A stretch of DNA of 64,000 bases from Thiothrix winogradskyi (GTDB lineage Bacteria; Pseudomonadota; Gammaproteobacteria; Thiotrichales; Thiotrichaceae): assembly GCF_021650935.1 (NCBI RefSeq), contig NZ_CP091244.1, positions 3,534,001 to 3,598,000 on the forward strand, given 5' to 3'. The notes under the pieces were generated by a model that worked only from the letters and a program-made list of their open reading frames with translations, was not told the origin of the DNA and searched no databases. The position numbers were made by a program, and so were the translations under genes. This document shows positions 14,595-23,488 of the stretch, in pieces (the first letter of the stretch is position 1; each line of letters opens with the position of its first letter).

Positions 14595-16900
14595 GGCTTG
14601 AGGTATTCCTGATAATCGCGTTGATACTGTTTCCAGATCAGGTTAACGGTGGTTTCAAACAACCCGCCGGTTTGTTCAGCAACCCATTCGGCGAATACCC
14701 AAGGGTCGATCTTATGGGCTGGTAGCTTAAGTTCGTTGTACCAGTAACGTTGATTGGATTCGAGGAAATCGTTGATTTCATCGGCTTCCAGTTTGCTAAG
14801 CGCATCTTTGAGGATAATCGGCACCATCGGGCAGGCTGTAAACGTGCGCAGGTTACGTAACTCTTTGTTGACACTGGTCTGTACCGATTGGGCATGGCGT
14901 TCATCGTGGACTTCCAAGCAAAAGGCATTGATCAGGATGGCTTTTTCCAACTTAACTTGGGTCAAATACTCACGCATGGAAGTTCCCCATGTATCCAGCC
15001 AACCAGAGACTGCTGCTTCCTGACCTTCCTCAACCCGGAACAGCCAATTCAGGGCGATACAGCATTCTTGATGGCTCAGCCCGCGCCGTTTCAATTCCCT
15101 GTTGAAAATGACCTCCGGGTATTCACTGCCATGCAAAATGCCTTCACTGATCGCCACTTCCAGCACATCGAGTGCATCTTCATCCGCAGCAATGGTGATG
15201 TGGAAATAATACTGCACGACCGTCAGGCTATTTTTCGGGTCATCGTATTGCAAACGCTGCCTGATTTGTTCGGGTACATCGTGCGGGCAGGCTTTGGCAT
15301 CACCCGTCACCGCATAAGTAGTCAACGGAATATGCTGGCTCGAATGCCGTTGGATACTGCCCGCCATTTGGTCTTTCAAGGCTACGCGCCCCAGCATGAC
15401 TTTCAGCAGCGCGGCGCGAAACTGACGCGCCCGTTTTTGCTGACTTCCAGCAACCTGCAATTGCGGAGTTTTGCCGTTCATCCACACAAAGCTTTGCATT
15501 CTTTGGCGGGGATGCAATGCCTGTTGCGCAATCAAACCACTCAAATCACCGTTATTGGCTGTCCGTTCCATGACTTCGGACAGGTTTTTTTCCAGATCAG
15601 CCCAATTGCTGTCCTTTCTGCTGAAAGTGCATTGAATCCACACCAAGCGGGATTCCTGCACCAACAGATGCGGATAGTGTTCCAACCCTTTGCCCTGACC
15701 AATCACGTTGATAATCACCACAGGCTGTATCCCGGCATCTGCAATCCACTCACCCAGCGTTTGCAGGGAAAGCGACGCTTCACCATCTGACCCACTATCG
15801 AGTTGTAATTGTTCACCCTCAAAACGGGCGTAGATATAAAGCAAATCAGGTTGATGCAAACGCAGTTCGCGGCGTAGTGATTGCGGCGTTTTAATGCGCG
15901 GAATCAGCCCCTGAATATCCAGATAGGCTTCCAGATAATTTTCCACCAAGGAACAGTGCTTATCCACCACAATGCCCTGCTGGTTGGCAGGAATCACCAA
16001 TAGCGGGGTATGCGGGGCAAGGGTGCTAAAACCGGGTAAACGGCTACGCCCTGCCCCGGTTTCCACCACCCACCCAGAATCCAGCAACGGTTTACCCGTT
16101 TGCGGATGCGGTAAGCGATGCCAAGGCAACATGGCAAGCTCAGGGGCATCGGTCAAAATGCGTACCCGACCTTTGATACCGTCTATTGCTTGCTCACCCA
16201 ACAACCAAATTGCCAGTGGTAGCAACTGTTCCGGCGTCGCGTCGATACCCGGCAGCTCAGCACAAGACAACGTGCGAAGGTTGCGTCCATCATCCTCCGC
16301 TTGCAACTCATTACCCTTCCGCGTCAACACCCACGACAACCAAACATCATACCCCTCACGCTGCTCCCCCGTAGGAGCCTGCCTTGCAGGCGATTCCTTC
16401 CCCATTTCAATAAAATCAGCAGAATCGCCAGCAGAGCTGGCTCCTACGGGGGAAAGATTGCCGAGGGCATCGGTGATAATGGCATCCATCTGCTCGACAT
16501 CATCGTAAACATATTCGCGGTAGTTGAAAGTGCGGATAGCTTCTGGCAATTCGATCCGCCCAGAACGCGCCCCCGGATAGACAGGCAAGATAGGGAAACG
16601 CTTATCATCGTTTTTATCCCCCAGATGGCGATCAAGTGCTATGCCAATTTCGTACTCCACATAGGCGCGTATTGGCTCACGCGGCATGAACAATAGGAAG
16701 GCACAAGTATCAGCATGGTTGATGTATTTGGCAAACTGGTTGGTATACTGAACACCGTGCTCAAGATTAGTTTTGTCTAACCACACTTGCAGGTTATGGG
16801 CTTGAGCCAATGGACGCTTTACCAATGCATCCGCAAAACGCAGCAACTCCGGCTTATCGGTGCTGTTGTGGCTTAGAAAAATGTAACGAGGTTTGGTCAT
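14591..16900 (-). CDS. TIR-domain protein with degenerate CHAT-like domain
   Basis: 769 residues from ATG 16900 (an upstream TTG at 16930 is less likely). Residues 1-~145 are a TIR domain: YIFLSHNSTDK at the start and RAYVEYEIGIALD near 80-92, whose glutamate is in the position of the NADase catalytic Glu. Residues ~151-176 are translated REP arms, lying exactly in the linker. A domain follows with CHAT-like landmarks (MLPWHRLP near 260; DLLYIYARF near 350; VVIINVIGQG near 395), but the usual catalytic His and Cys are replaced, so it is probably a non-proteolytic CHAT relative. The C-terminal ~250 residues are unassigned. First gene of the operon with MoxR, vWA-like and FGE genes. Likely effector of an abortive-infection-type system; function inferred. 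Confidence 0.75.
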   Translation of the reverse strand: MTKPRYIFLSHNSTDKPELLRFADALVKRPLAQAHNLQVWLDKTNLEHGVQYTNQFAKYINHADTCAFLLFMPREPIRAYVEYEIGIALDRHLGDKNDDKRFPILPVYPGARSGRIELPEAIRTFNYREYVYDDVEQMDAIITDALGNLSPVGASSAGDSADFIEMGKESPARQAPTGEQREGYDVWLSWVLTRKGNELQAEDDGRNLRTLSCAELPGIDATPEQLLPLAIWLLGEQAIDGIKGRVRILTDAPELAMLPWHRLPHPQTGKPLLDSGWVVETGAGRSRLPGFSTLAPHTPLLVIPANQQGIVVDKHCSLVENYLEAYLDIQGLIPRIKTPQSLRRELRLHQPDLLYIYARFEGEQLQLDSGSDGEASLSLQTLGEWIADAGIQPVVIINVIGQGKGLEHYPHLLVQESRLVWIQCTFSRKDSNWADLEKNLSEVMERTANNGDLSGLIAQQALHPRQRMQSFVWMNGKTPQLQVAGSQQKRARQFRAALLKVMLGRVALKDQMAGSIQRHSSQHIPLTTYAVTGDAKACPHDVPEQIRQRLQYDDPKNSLTVVQYYFHITIAADEDALDVLEVAISEGILHGSEYPEVIFNRELKRRGLSHQECCIALNWLFRVEEGQEAAVSGWLDTWGTSMREYLTQVKLEKAILINAFCLEVHDERHAQSVQTSVNKELRNLRTFTACPMVPIILKDALSKLEADEINDFLESNQRYWYNELKLPAHKIDPWVFAEWVAEQTGGLFETTVNLIWKQYQRDYQEYLKP
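16371..16447. repeat. REP pair (family 1) in frame inside the TIR gene
   Basis: GTAGGAGCCTGCC... (16371-16399) and AGAATCGCCAGCAGAGC... (to 16447). On the minus strand it encodes VGASSAGDS and ESPARQAPT, at the boundary between the TIR domain and the next domain. Confidence 0.9.
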
Positions 16901-16934
16901 GTCAGAATCCGGGACGAGGGGCAACCCCAAAAGA

Positions 16935-16980
16935 TACTGACAGTATTTTTAGCATATAAAAGCCAATAAATAGAGCTTTT
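16935..16980. promoter_or_regulatory. Palindromes between divergent TIR operon and uvrB
   Basis: TACTGACAGTA (16935-16945) is a perfect 11-bp palindrome. ATAAAAGC and GCTTTTAT form an 8-bp inverted repeat a few bases further on. They lie in the 166-bp divergent spacer and could serve either promoter. No match to the classical LexA box CTGT-N8-ACAG. Confidence 0.3.
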
Positions 16981-17066
16981 ATTTCGTAAGAGTTCATCCC
17001 CCACGAATTGCTATTTATCAGAAGGTTGACTAGGCTCTCTGCAAACCATCAGTACAGGCATTCTCC

Positions 17067-19091
17067 ATGACTGAAGCGCAAACCTTTCAGCTCCACACCA
17101 CCTACCAGCCCGCGGGCGACCAACCCGAAGCGATTCGCTCGCTGGTCAACGGCTTAAACGATGGCTTGCTGCACCAAACCCTGCTGGGGGTAACAGGTTC
17201 CGGCAAAACCTTCACAATGGCGAATATCATCCAACAAACCCAGCGCCCCGCGATTATTCTGGTACACAATAAAACGCTGGCAGCCCAGCTTTACGGCGAA
17301 ATGAAAGAGTTCTTCCCGAATAATGCGGTGGAATACTTCGTCTCCTACTTCGATTATTACCAGCCGGAAGCCTATGTGCCGTCCAAAGACGTGTACATCG
17401 AAAAAGATTCCGCCATTAATGATCACATCGAGCAAATGCGCCTTTCCGCCACCCGCAACCTGTTCGAGCGCAAAGATGTCATTATTATCGCCACGGTTTC
17501 ATCCATTTACGGCTTAGGCGACCCCGAATCGTATTTGAAAATGTTGCTGATTCTGGTGCGCGGTGACCGCATTGACCAACGCACTATCTTGCGTCGCCTT
17601 GCGGAAATGCAATACAGCCGCAACGACCTAGACCTGCAACGCGGCACGTTTCGGGTACGCGGCGAAGTCATCGACATTCACCCTGCCGAATCTGACAAAG
17701 AAGCCATCCGCATCGAACTCTTCGACGACGAAATCGAAAATCTCAGCTATTTCGACCCACTGACGGGCGAAGTGCTGCGCCGCGTGCCACGCCTCACGGT
17801 TTACCCGAAAACGCACTATGTCACTCCGCGTGAAGTGCTATTAGCCGCCATCGACTACATCAAAGCCGAACTCAAAGAACGCCTAAAAGTATTACGTGAA
17901 AATGACCGCTTAGTGGAAGCGCAACGCCTCGAACAACGCACCCAGTACGACATCGAAATGATCGTCGAAACCGGCTACTGTTCCGGCATCGAAAACTATT
18001 CGCGCTACCTCTCGAAACGCCCTGCGGGTGAACCACCACCGTGCTTATTCGATTACCTGCCGCGCAATGCCATCGTGTTCATCGACGAAGCCCACGTCAC
18101 CATCCCGCAATTCGGCGGCATGTACAAAGGTGATTATTCGCGCAAAAGCACACTGGTCGATTACGGCTTTCGCCTGCCCTCCGCGCTCGACAATCGCCCG
18201 CTGCGCTTTGACGAATTCGAGAAACTGATTCCGCAAGCCATCCACGTTTCCGCCACCCCCGGCACGTATGAGCTGGAACATTCCGACAATATCGCCGAAC
18301 AAGTGGTACGCCCCACCGGACTGGTCGATCCCGAAGTCGAAGTTCGTCCCATCATTTCACAAGTCGATAACGTCATGTCCGAAATCAGCGAACGCGCCCG
18401 CCGCAACGAGCGCGTGCTGGTCACAACCCTGACCAAACGCATGGCGGAAGACCTCACCGATTACCTGATGGAACACGGCATCAAAGTACGCTACCTGCAC
18501 TCTGACATTGACACCGTGGAGCGCGTCGAAATCATCCGCGACTTACGTAAAGGCGAGTTTGATGCACTGGTGGGAATTAACTTGCTGCGGGAAGGCTTGG
18601 ATATACCGGAAGTATCACTGGTAGCGATTCTGGATGCGGATAAGGAAGGTTTCCTGCGCTCCGAACGCTCCCTCATCCAAACCATCGGACGCGCCGCCCG
18701 CAATTCCGAAGGCAAAGCGATTCTGTACGCCGACAAAATCACCGAGTCGATGCGCAAAGCGATGAGTGAGACCAGCCGCCGCCGCACTAAACAGCTTGCC
18801 CACAATGAAACGCAAGGCATTACCCCACAAACCATCCGCAAGCGCATTGCCGATGTGATGGAAGGCGCTTACGCCAATGCCACCAAGGGCAAAGGCAAAA
18901 CACGCGGCGAAAAGAAAGTCGCCGAAGACGCGGCAGAATACCGCAGCTTAACACCCGATCAAGCCATCAAGCAGATAAAAAAGCTGGAAGAAAAGATGTT
19001 CCAGCACGCCAAAAATCTGGAGTTTGAACAAGCCGCATCAGTCCGGGATCAGGTTGCCCACATCCGGGCGCGAGTGTTCGGGCTAGAGTAG
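17067..19091 (+). CDS. uvrB: Excinuclease ABC subunit B
   Basis: 674 residues, full length. Damage-loading helicase-like subunit of UvrABC nucleotide excision repair. Walker A GVTGSGKTFT is near residue 41-50. The beta-hairpin region runs through YFVSYFDYYQPEAYVP. The DEAH-type box FIDEAHVTIPQ is near 338. The C-terminal UVR motif (KLEEKMFQHAKNLEFEQAA) binds UvrC. ATG 17067 matches the family start (MTEAQTFQL...). The TAG stop (19089-19091) lies inside the first bases of a palindromic repeat (19088-19163), so the repeat has supplied the stop codon. Confidence 0.98.
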   Translation: MTEAQTFQLHTTYQPAGDQPEAIRSLVNGLNDGLLHQTLLGVTGSGKTFTMANIIQQTQRPAIILVHNKTLAAQLYGEMKEFFPNNAVEYFVSYFDYYQPEAYVPSKDVYIEKDSAINDHIEQMRLSATRNLFERKDVIIIATVSSIYGLGDPESYLKMLLILVRGDRIDQRTILRRLAEMQYSRNDLDLQRGTFRVRGEVIDIHPAESDKEAIRIELFDDEIENLSYFDPLTGEVLRRVPRLTVYPKTHYVTPREVLLAAIDYIKAELKERLKVLRENDRLVEAQRLEQRTQYDIEMIVETGYCSGIENYSRYLSKRPAGEPPPCLFDYLPRNAIVFIDEAHVTIPQFGGMYKGDYSRKSTLVDYGFRLPSALDNRPLRFDEFEKLIPQAIHVSATPGTYELEHSDNIAEQVVRPTGLVDPEVEVRPIISQVDNVMSEISERARRNERVLVTTLTKRMAEDLTDYLMEHGIKVRYLHSDIDTVERVEIIRDLRKGEFDALVGINLLREGLDIPEVSLVAILDADKEGFLRSERSLIQTIGRAARNSEGKAILYADKITESMRKAMSETSRRRTKQLAHNETQGITPQTIRKRIADVMEGAYANATKGKGKTRGEKKVAEDAAEYRSLTPDQAIKQIKKLEEKMFQHAKNLEFEQAASVRDQVAHIRARVFGLE

Positions 19092-19163
19092 GTCGGACTT
19101 TAGTCCGACAATCAGCGTGAATGCTGGCTATTACGGAAATGTCGGGCTGAAGCCAGACCTACG
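19088..19163. repeat. GTAGGTCGGAC-type palindromic repeat (family 4)
   Basis: GTAGGTCGGACTTTAGTCCGAC (19088-19109) is itself a hairpin, and TGTCGGGCTGAAGCCAGACC... (19140-19163) is its inverted partner. It lies between uvrB and the convergent hypothetical gene, could act as a transcription terminator, and contains the uvrB stop codon. Confidence 0.8.
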
Positions 19164-19551
19164 CTTTTTGCTCGAATTCAGTCTTCAGCGTGGTGTAATG
19201 CTGTGCAAACATCACTTCCAACTCATCAATCACCACCGTCGCTGATTTGCCATGAATCACGTGCGCGGTCATCAGGCTGGACGTTTCATTCAATAAACGT
19301 TCACGTGGAACCATTGGATAGGTAGCCGTCAGGCGTTTAATCGCTTTGACTACGCTTTCCTGCTCTGGGCGCTCAATGCTTTCTGGTGAAGGGAATTCGG
19401 TCATGGGCTCAAGGTCAGGCGTAGGCGAGCCTGCGAGAAATTCGGCAAACCGCAGCAGGGTTGCCTGATCGTTTGAACTCATGTTGCGGTATAGCTTGCG
19501 AAGACGCTTTTCTTCGGCAGAGCCGGTTGATTGTGGCATACCGGGTAACAT
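19159..19551 (-). CDS. Hypothetical protein
   Basis: 130 residues from ATG 19551, chosen because ACAGGAAACCCC places an AGGA ribosome site about 7 nt upstream. A charged N-terminal helix (EEKRLRKLYRNMSSNDQATLLRFAEFLAG) resembles a short regulatory or oligomerisation helix, followed by a proline-rich segment and a C-terminal helical part. No signal peptide, no membrane segment and no recognised domain. It lies 63 bp downstream of the LysR-type gene on the same strand and may be co-transcribed with it. Function unknown. Confidence 0.65.
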   Translation of the reverse strand: MLPGMPQSTGSAEEKRLRKLYRNMSSNDQATLLRFAEFLAGSPTPDLEPMTEFPSPESIERPEQESVVKAIKRLTATYPMVPRERLLNETSSLMTAHVIHGKSATVVIDELEVMFAQHYTTLKTEFEQKA

Positions 19552-19614
19552 GGGGTTTCCTGTGTGATGCAAATAATCCGGGGTACAGCACGATACGCTG
19601 TACCCAACACGGAC

Positions 19615-20523
19615 TTACTTCTGCTTTTTGAGGTTTTCGCAATAACTGCGGGCAAACTCCAACAGCTCTTCCATCGCACGGACTTTGAACTTCTGGCGCT
19701 GGCGCACGAAAGAAAAGTCGCGGGTCAATGGCGGGTCAAGCGGGATAGCAACCAACGAACCCAGACGCAATTCTTTGCCAATACTGGCGCTGGAAACAAT
19801 GGAAACGCCCATACCGGCTTCCACAGCACCTTTCACGGCTTCTGGGCTACCCAGTTCCAAGCAAGCGTTCATCGCGTGCTTGTCCATGCCTAATGCATAC
19901 AGATAGTCGAGTACCACTTCACGTGTACCGGAGCCTTCTTCACGGCAGATGAAGGGGTATTCCAACACGTCTTTCAGCTTCACCGCCGTTTTGCTCGCCA
20001 GTGCGTGTGTCGGCGGAACGATCAGCACCAAATCATCCTGACGGCAGACTTCCACCAGCAAGTTTTTGTTGTTGACCACGCCTTCGACAACGCCAAGATC
20101 AATCACGTTGTTTTCCACCATTGACACAATGCCTTCGGTGTTGGATACACGTAAACGCAATCTGACATCGGGGTTCTTGGAATTGAACTCGCCCAGCAAT
20201 GAAGGCAGCATGTATTCGGAAATGGTCGTGCTCGCACCAATGGTCAACGAACCACTGATGTCATTCGTCATTTCACGAATAGCATTTTCCATTTCGCTGT
20301 ATTGTTCGAAAATACGCTCGGAATACTCGAACGTGATCTTCCCGGCTTCTGTGAGGGAGACGCGGTTGTGCGTCCGGTCAAACAGACGGGTATCAAACTG
20401 ATCTTCCAACTGACGGATCTGGAATGTGACCGCCGGTTGCGTCATGTGCAGCACTTCTGCTGCCTTGGTGAAGCTCAACAAGCGAGCCACCGCATGAAAG
20501 ACCTGTAATCTTCTATCAGCCAT
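19615..20523 (-). CDS. LysR-type transcriptional regulator (CbbR/YeiE-like)
   Basis: 302 residues from ATG 20523; the open frame extends upstream but the conserved LysR start is MADRRLQVFHAVA. Winged helix-turn-helix at ~18-37 (SFTKAAEVLHMTQPAVTFQI). The substrate-binding domain has the landmarks SLTIGASTTISEYMLP and EGSGTREVVLD shared with CbbR and YeiE/CysL. CbbR controls carbon fixation genes and YeiE senses sulfite; which applies here cannot be told. It is downstream of ccoGHIS on the same strand but separated by 273 bp, so it probably has its own promoter. Confidence 0.85.
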   Translation of the reverse strand: MADRRLQVFHAVARLLSFTKAAEVLHMTQPAVTFQIRQLEDQFDTRLFDRTHNRVSLTEAGKITFEYSERIFEQYSEMENAIREMTNDISGSLTIGASTTISEYMLPSLLGEFNSKNPDVRLRLRVSNTEGIVSMVENNVIDLGVVEGVVNNKNLLVEVCRQDDLVLIVPPTHALASKTAVKLKDVLEYPFICREEGSGTREVVLDYLYALGMDKHAMNACLELGSPEAVKGAVEAGMGVSIVSSASIGKELRLGSLVAIPLDPPLTRDFSFVRQRQKFKVRAMEELLEFARSYCENLKKQK

Positions 20524-20796
20524 ATGATTACCTATTCTCCTATTACCAGTCCTAGCAAACCCCACAGGGAATCCATCCTTGCCATCCCTGTTCCGGTTAT
20601 TCATTCCCGGATATTTACTACTGATCAATGTTTAAAAAAACCTATCGAAAATCCCAACCGTTATCACCAGAGGAATTTGTTATAGATAGCATAGAACAAT
20701 TTTCGCATTATGGTTAATGATATGTTCAGCTTTATGAATAAAATGATATACCGGTGATAAGTAGCGATAAACGGCGCAGCCCTTTACCCTACTACG
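20524..20796. promoter_or_regulatory. Non-coding region upstream of the LysR gene
   Basis: 273 bp without a gene. The part near ccoS is AT-rich (for example TTATAGATAGCATAGAAC and GGTTAATGATATGTTC) and is a plausible place for a LysR promoter and T-N11-A autoregulatory sites. I see no perfect palindrome or terminator. An ORF extends into 20524-20628 but has no ribosome site and no family match. Confidence 0.35.
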
Positions 20797-21009
20797 CTAC
20801 ACATTTTTCTCTTTTCCCTCTTCCACTGCTTTTGCGGGTGACTCTGGTTGCTTGCTCGGAATACGCGGGTCATCATCATCCATCAAAATGCGATGTGCAG
20901 GTCCTTCCAAGTCATCGTACTGCCCGCTTTTGACGGTGTAAATAAAGGCTATCACCACGACAATCATCACGCCGAGTGCTATCGGAATCAGCAAGTACAA
21001 GGCATCCAT
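20797..21009 (-). CDS. ccoS: Cytochrome cbb3 oxidase maturation protein CcoS
   Basis: 70 residues from ATG 21009 (MDALYLLIP); ATG 21024 is possible. One N-terminal membrane helix, then the family signature VKSGQYDDLEGPAHRILMDDD. CcoS is needed for incorporation of haem and copper into the cbb3-type oxidase. Last gene of the ccoGHIS cluster; the C-terminal tail (PESPAKAVEEGKEK) is variable in the family. Confidence 0.9.
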   Translation of the reverse strand: MDALYLLIPIALGVMIVVVIAFIYTVKSGQYDDLEGPAHRILMDDDDPRIPSKQPESPAKAVEEGKEKNV

Positions 21010-21049
21010 CGCGTTACATCCCAACCAAACCTGACATTATAGACTAGAA

Positions 21050-23482
21050 TCACTCATTTTTCAGACGCAATGAATTAAGCACCACCACCAAAGAACTGGC
21101 GGACATGCCAATCGCTGCCATCCAAGGCGCGATCATGCCTGTCGCCGCCAACGGGATAGCCAACAGATTATAGGCAATCGTCCATAAAAAGTTCTGTTTA
21201 ATAATGGTTTGCATCCGCCGCGAAGTACGCACCGCCAAGGGTAACTGCCGTAAATTTTCAGACAATAACACCATATCCGCACTGGCTTGCGCTAATTGTG
21301 AGCCGCTACCCATCGCAATCGACACTGGCGCACCCGCCAGCACCGGCGCATCATTCACCCCATCACCGACCATTGCCACTACCGCACCCTGAGCTTGCAG
21401 ATGATGCATGTACGCCAACTTGTCAGCGGGCAATTGACCACCGTGCGCATGGGCAATACCCAATTGCTGCGCAACGGCTGCGACAACACTAGGGGAATCA
21501 CCGCTGAGCAAGGTCACTGTGACCCCTTGAGCTTGCAGCTCTTCCACCATTTGTGCAGCTTCAGCACGTAACTGATCCGCGAGACTAAACACGGCTAACC
21601 AGCCATCCGTTGAACCCAGGAAAACTTGTGAGCGGTCGCCAGCGGCTGACACCTTGTCAGGTAATGGGCATCCGGTTAATTCTGCCACGAATGTGTGCGT
21701 ACCAAGTCGGTAATGCTTACCCGCATACACACCTTTCACACCCCGCCCGGATTCTGCCATCAGGTCGCTAACAGTTGCCGGGGTGTCACTGAGACGTACA
21801 ATCGCGTGGGCAACCGGGTGTTCCGACGCCATTTCCAGCCCTGCGGCGATTTGCTGGCAAACCTGTACAGGTTCAGCGCCCAAGGTTTGCACGTCAACCA
21901 CTTCCAAATGACCGTGCGAGAGCGTGCCAGTTTTATCGAAAATAATGTGATTGACTCGTGCCAAGGTTTCCAACGCATGACCACGGGTCGTCAGCACACC
22001 TTTAGAGGTGAGCAAACCGGTAGCGGCTGTCAAGGCGGTGGGGGTCGCCAGAGAAAACGCGCACGGGCAGGTAATAACCAATACCGACAGTGCAATCCAG
22101 AACGCTTCCGAAGGTTGGTGTTGATACCACCAGGCAAACACTGCCGCTGCCGTCAGTAAAATCAACGGCACAAAGCGCGAAGCCACTTTTTCTGCCAAAC
22201 GCGCCAATTCCGGCTTTTCGGCTTGCGCCCGTTCCAGCAAACGGATAATGGCAGCCAACACCGTACTATCGCCAACTTTGTCGACGCGCATTGTCAACGG
22301 GCTTTCCATATTGACCGTACCACCAACCAAGGCATCGCCCGGTTGTTTGTGGCAAGGCAGACTTTCGCCAGTCAATAGCGCCTCATTGGTGCTGCTTGTG
22401 CCATCGGTGACGACACCATCAGCCGGTACTACTTCGCCCGGCTTGATTAACACATGATCACCCAACTCAAGTTGACTGACCGGAATCACCTCCTGCGCAC
22501 CATCGCGCAAGCGTGTCGCCGTCGCAGGCATTAAACGCACCAACTCCTCCGCCACCTGACCGGACTTATGCCGCGCCGCCATTTCCAAATAGCGCCCTGT
22601 CAGTAGGAAAAAGGTGAACATCGTGACTGAATCAAAATAGACTTCGCCGCCACCGGTGAACGTTGCCCAAACACTGGCAGTAAACGCAATCCCGATTCCC
22701 AATGATACCGGCACATCCATGCCAAAGCGCCCGCGCCGCAAATCCCGCCATGCCGAAGTGAAAAACACTCTTGCGGAATAAAACACCACGGGTATGGTCA
22801 TCACCAGACTAATCCAGCGCAAAAAATCGCGCATTCCGGTATCCATATCCGACACCGCGCCGATGTACATGGCGATTGCAATCATCATCACTTGCATCAT
22901 GCCCAAACCCGCGATGGCAATACGGCGCAATGCAGCGGATTTTTCCTTTTTTTGCAAAGACTCAAGTCGACGCGGGTCAAAGGGGTGGGCGTGATAGCCA
23001 ATTTCGGAAATAGCCTGCAACACCTGGCTTAAATGCAGGCGTTCGTTATCCCATTTCAAGGTAGCGCGGTGGGTAGAATAGTTAATACGGAAATCCAGCA
23101 CCCCGTCGAGTTGCCTGACGTGATGCTCATTGAGCCAAACGCACGCAGCACACACAATGCCTTCCAGAATCAGCGACGCTTCCCGGATATTTGCGCCGGT
23201 TTCGCGCACAAACGATTTCTGCAAATCCGGTGAATCGTAAACCTGTAATTGCCGCAATGCCTCTGGCACTAAATCATCGGGCTTATCGCTGATTTTGGTA
23301 CGGAAACGGTAATAATCGGTGAGGTTATTATCGACAATTGCCGTCGCCACCGCGTGACAGCCCGTACAACACATTTCACGCGATTCTTCATCAATATCAA
23401 CGCTATAATGCGTACCAGGCGGAATGGGCTGACCGCAATGAAAGCAATCGCTGGAAGCTAGGTGTAAAGAAGTGTCACTCAT
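21050..23482 (-). CDS. ccoI: Copper-transporting P1B-type ATPase CcoI/FixI
   Basis: 810 residues. The N-terminus carries CFHCGQPI and MCCTGCHAVA cysteine clusters typical of CcoI/FixI, then a heavy-metal-associated-like domain with VCAACVW near 114. Eight membrane helices are expected, with the CPC metal motif VITCPCAFSLATP near 475, phosphorylation site DKTGTL near 517 and the hinge GDGVNDAPVL. It exports copper for assembly of the CuB centre of cbb3 oxidase. It lies 6 nt from ccoH and 40 nt from ccoS. Confidence 0.93.
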   Translation of the reverse strand: MSDTSLHLASSDCFHCGQPIPPGTHYSVDIDEESREMCCTGCHAVATAIVDNNLTDYYRFRTKISDKPDDLVPEALRQLQVYDSPDLQKSFVRETGANIREASLILEGIVCAACVWLNEHHVRQLDGVLDFRINYSTHRATLKWDNERLHLSQVLQAISEIGYHAHPFDPRRLESLQKKEKSAALRRIAIAGLGMMQVMMIAIAMYIGAVSDMDTGMRDFLRWISLVMTIPVVFYSARVFFTSAWRDLRRGRFGMDVPVSLGIGIAFTASVWATFTGGGEVYFDSVTMFTFFLLTGRYLEMAARHKSGQVAEELVRLMPATATRLRDGAQEVIPVSQLELGDHVLIKPGEVVPADGVVTDGTSSTNEALLTGESLPCHKQPGDALVGGTVNMESPLTMRVDKVGDSTVLAAIIRLLERAQAEKPELARLAEKVASRFVPLILLTAAAVFAWWYQHQPSEAFWIALSVLVITCPCAFSLATPTALTAATGLLTSKGVLTTRGHALETLARVNHIIFDKTGTLSHGHLEVVDVQTLGAEPVQVCQQIAAGLEMASEHPVAHAIVRLSDTPATVSDLMAESGRGVKGVYAGKHYRLGTHTFVAELTGCPLPDKVSAAGDRSQVFLGSTDGWLAVFSLADQLRAEAAQMVEELQAQGVTVTLLSGDSPSVVAAVAQQLGIAHAHGGQLPADKLAYMHHLQAQGAVVAMVGDGVNDAPVLAGAPVSIAMGSGSQLAQASADMVLLSENLRQLPLAVRTSRRMQTIIKQNFLWTIAYNLLAIPLAATGMIAPWMAAIGMSASSLVVVLNSLRLKNE

Positions 23483-23488
23483 GATGGC

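Noticed and set aside
8271..16447. Repeated palindromes could suggest a CRISPR array
   Set aside because: Units are inverted pairs scattered in different genes, with no regular direct repeats or spacers and no cas genes.
16935..16945. LexA box upstream of uvrB
   Set aside because: TACTGACAGTA is palindromic but does not fit CTGT-N8-ACAG; kept only as a weak regulatory candidate.
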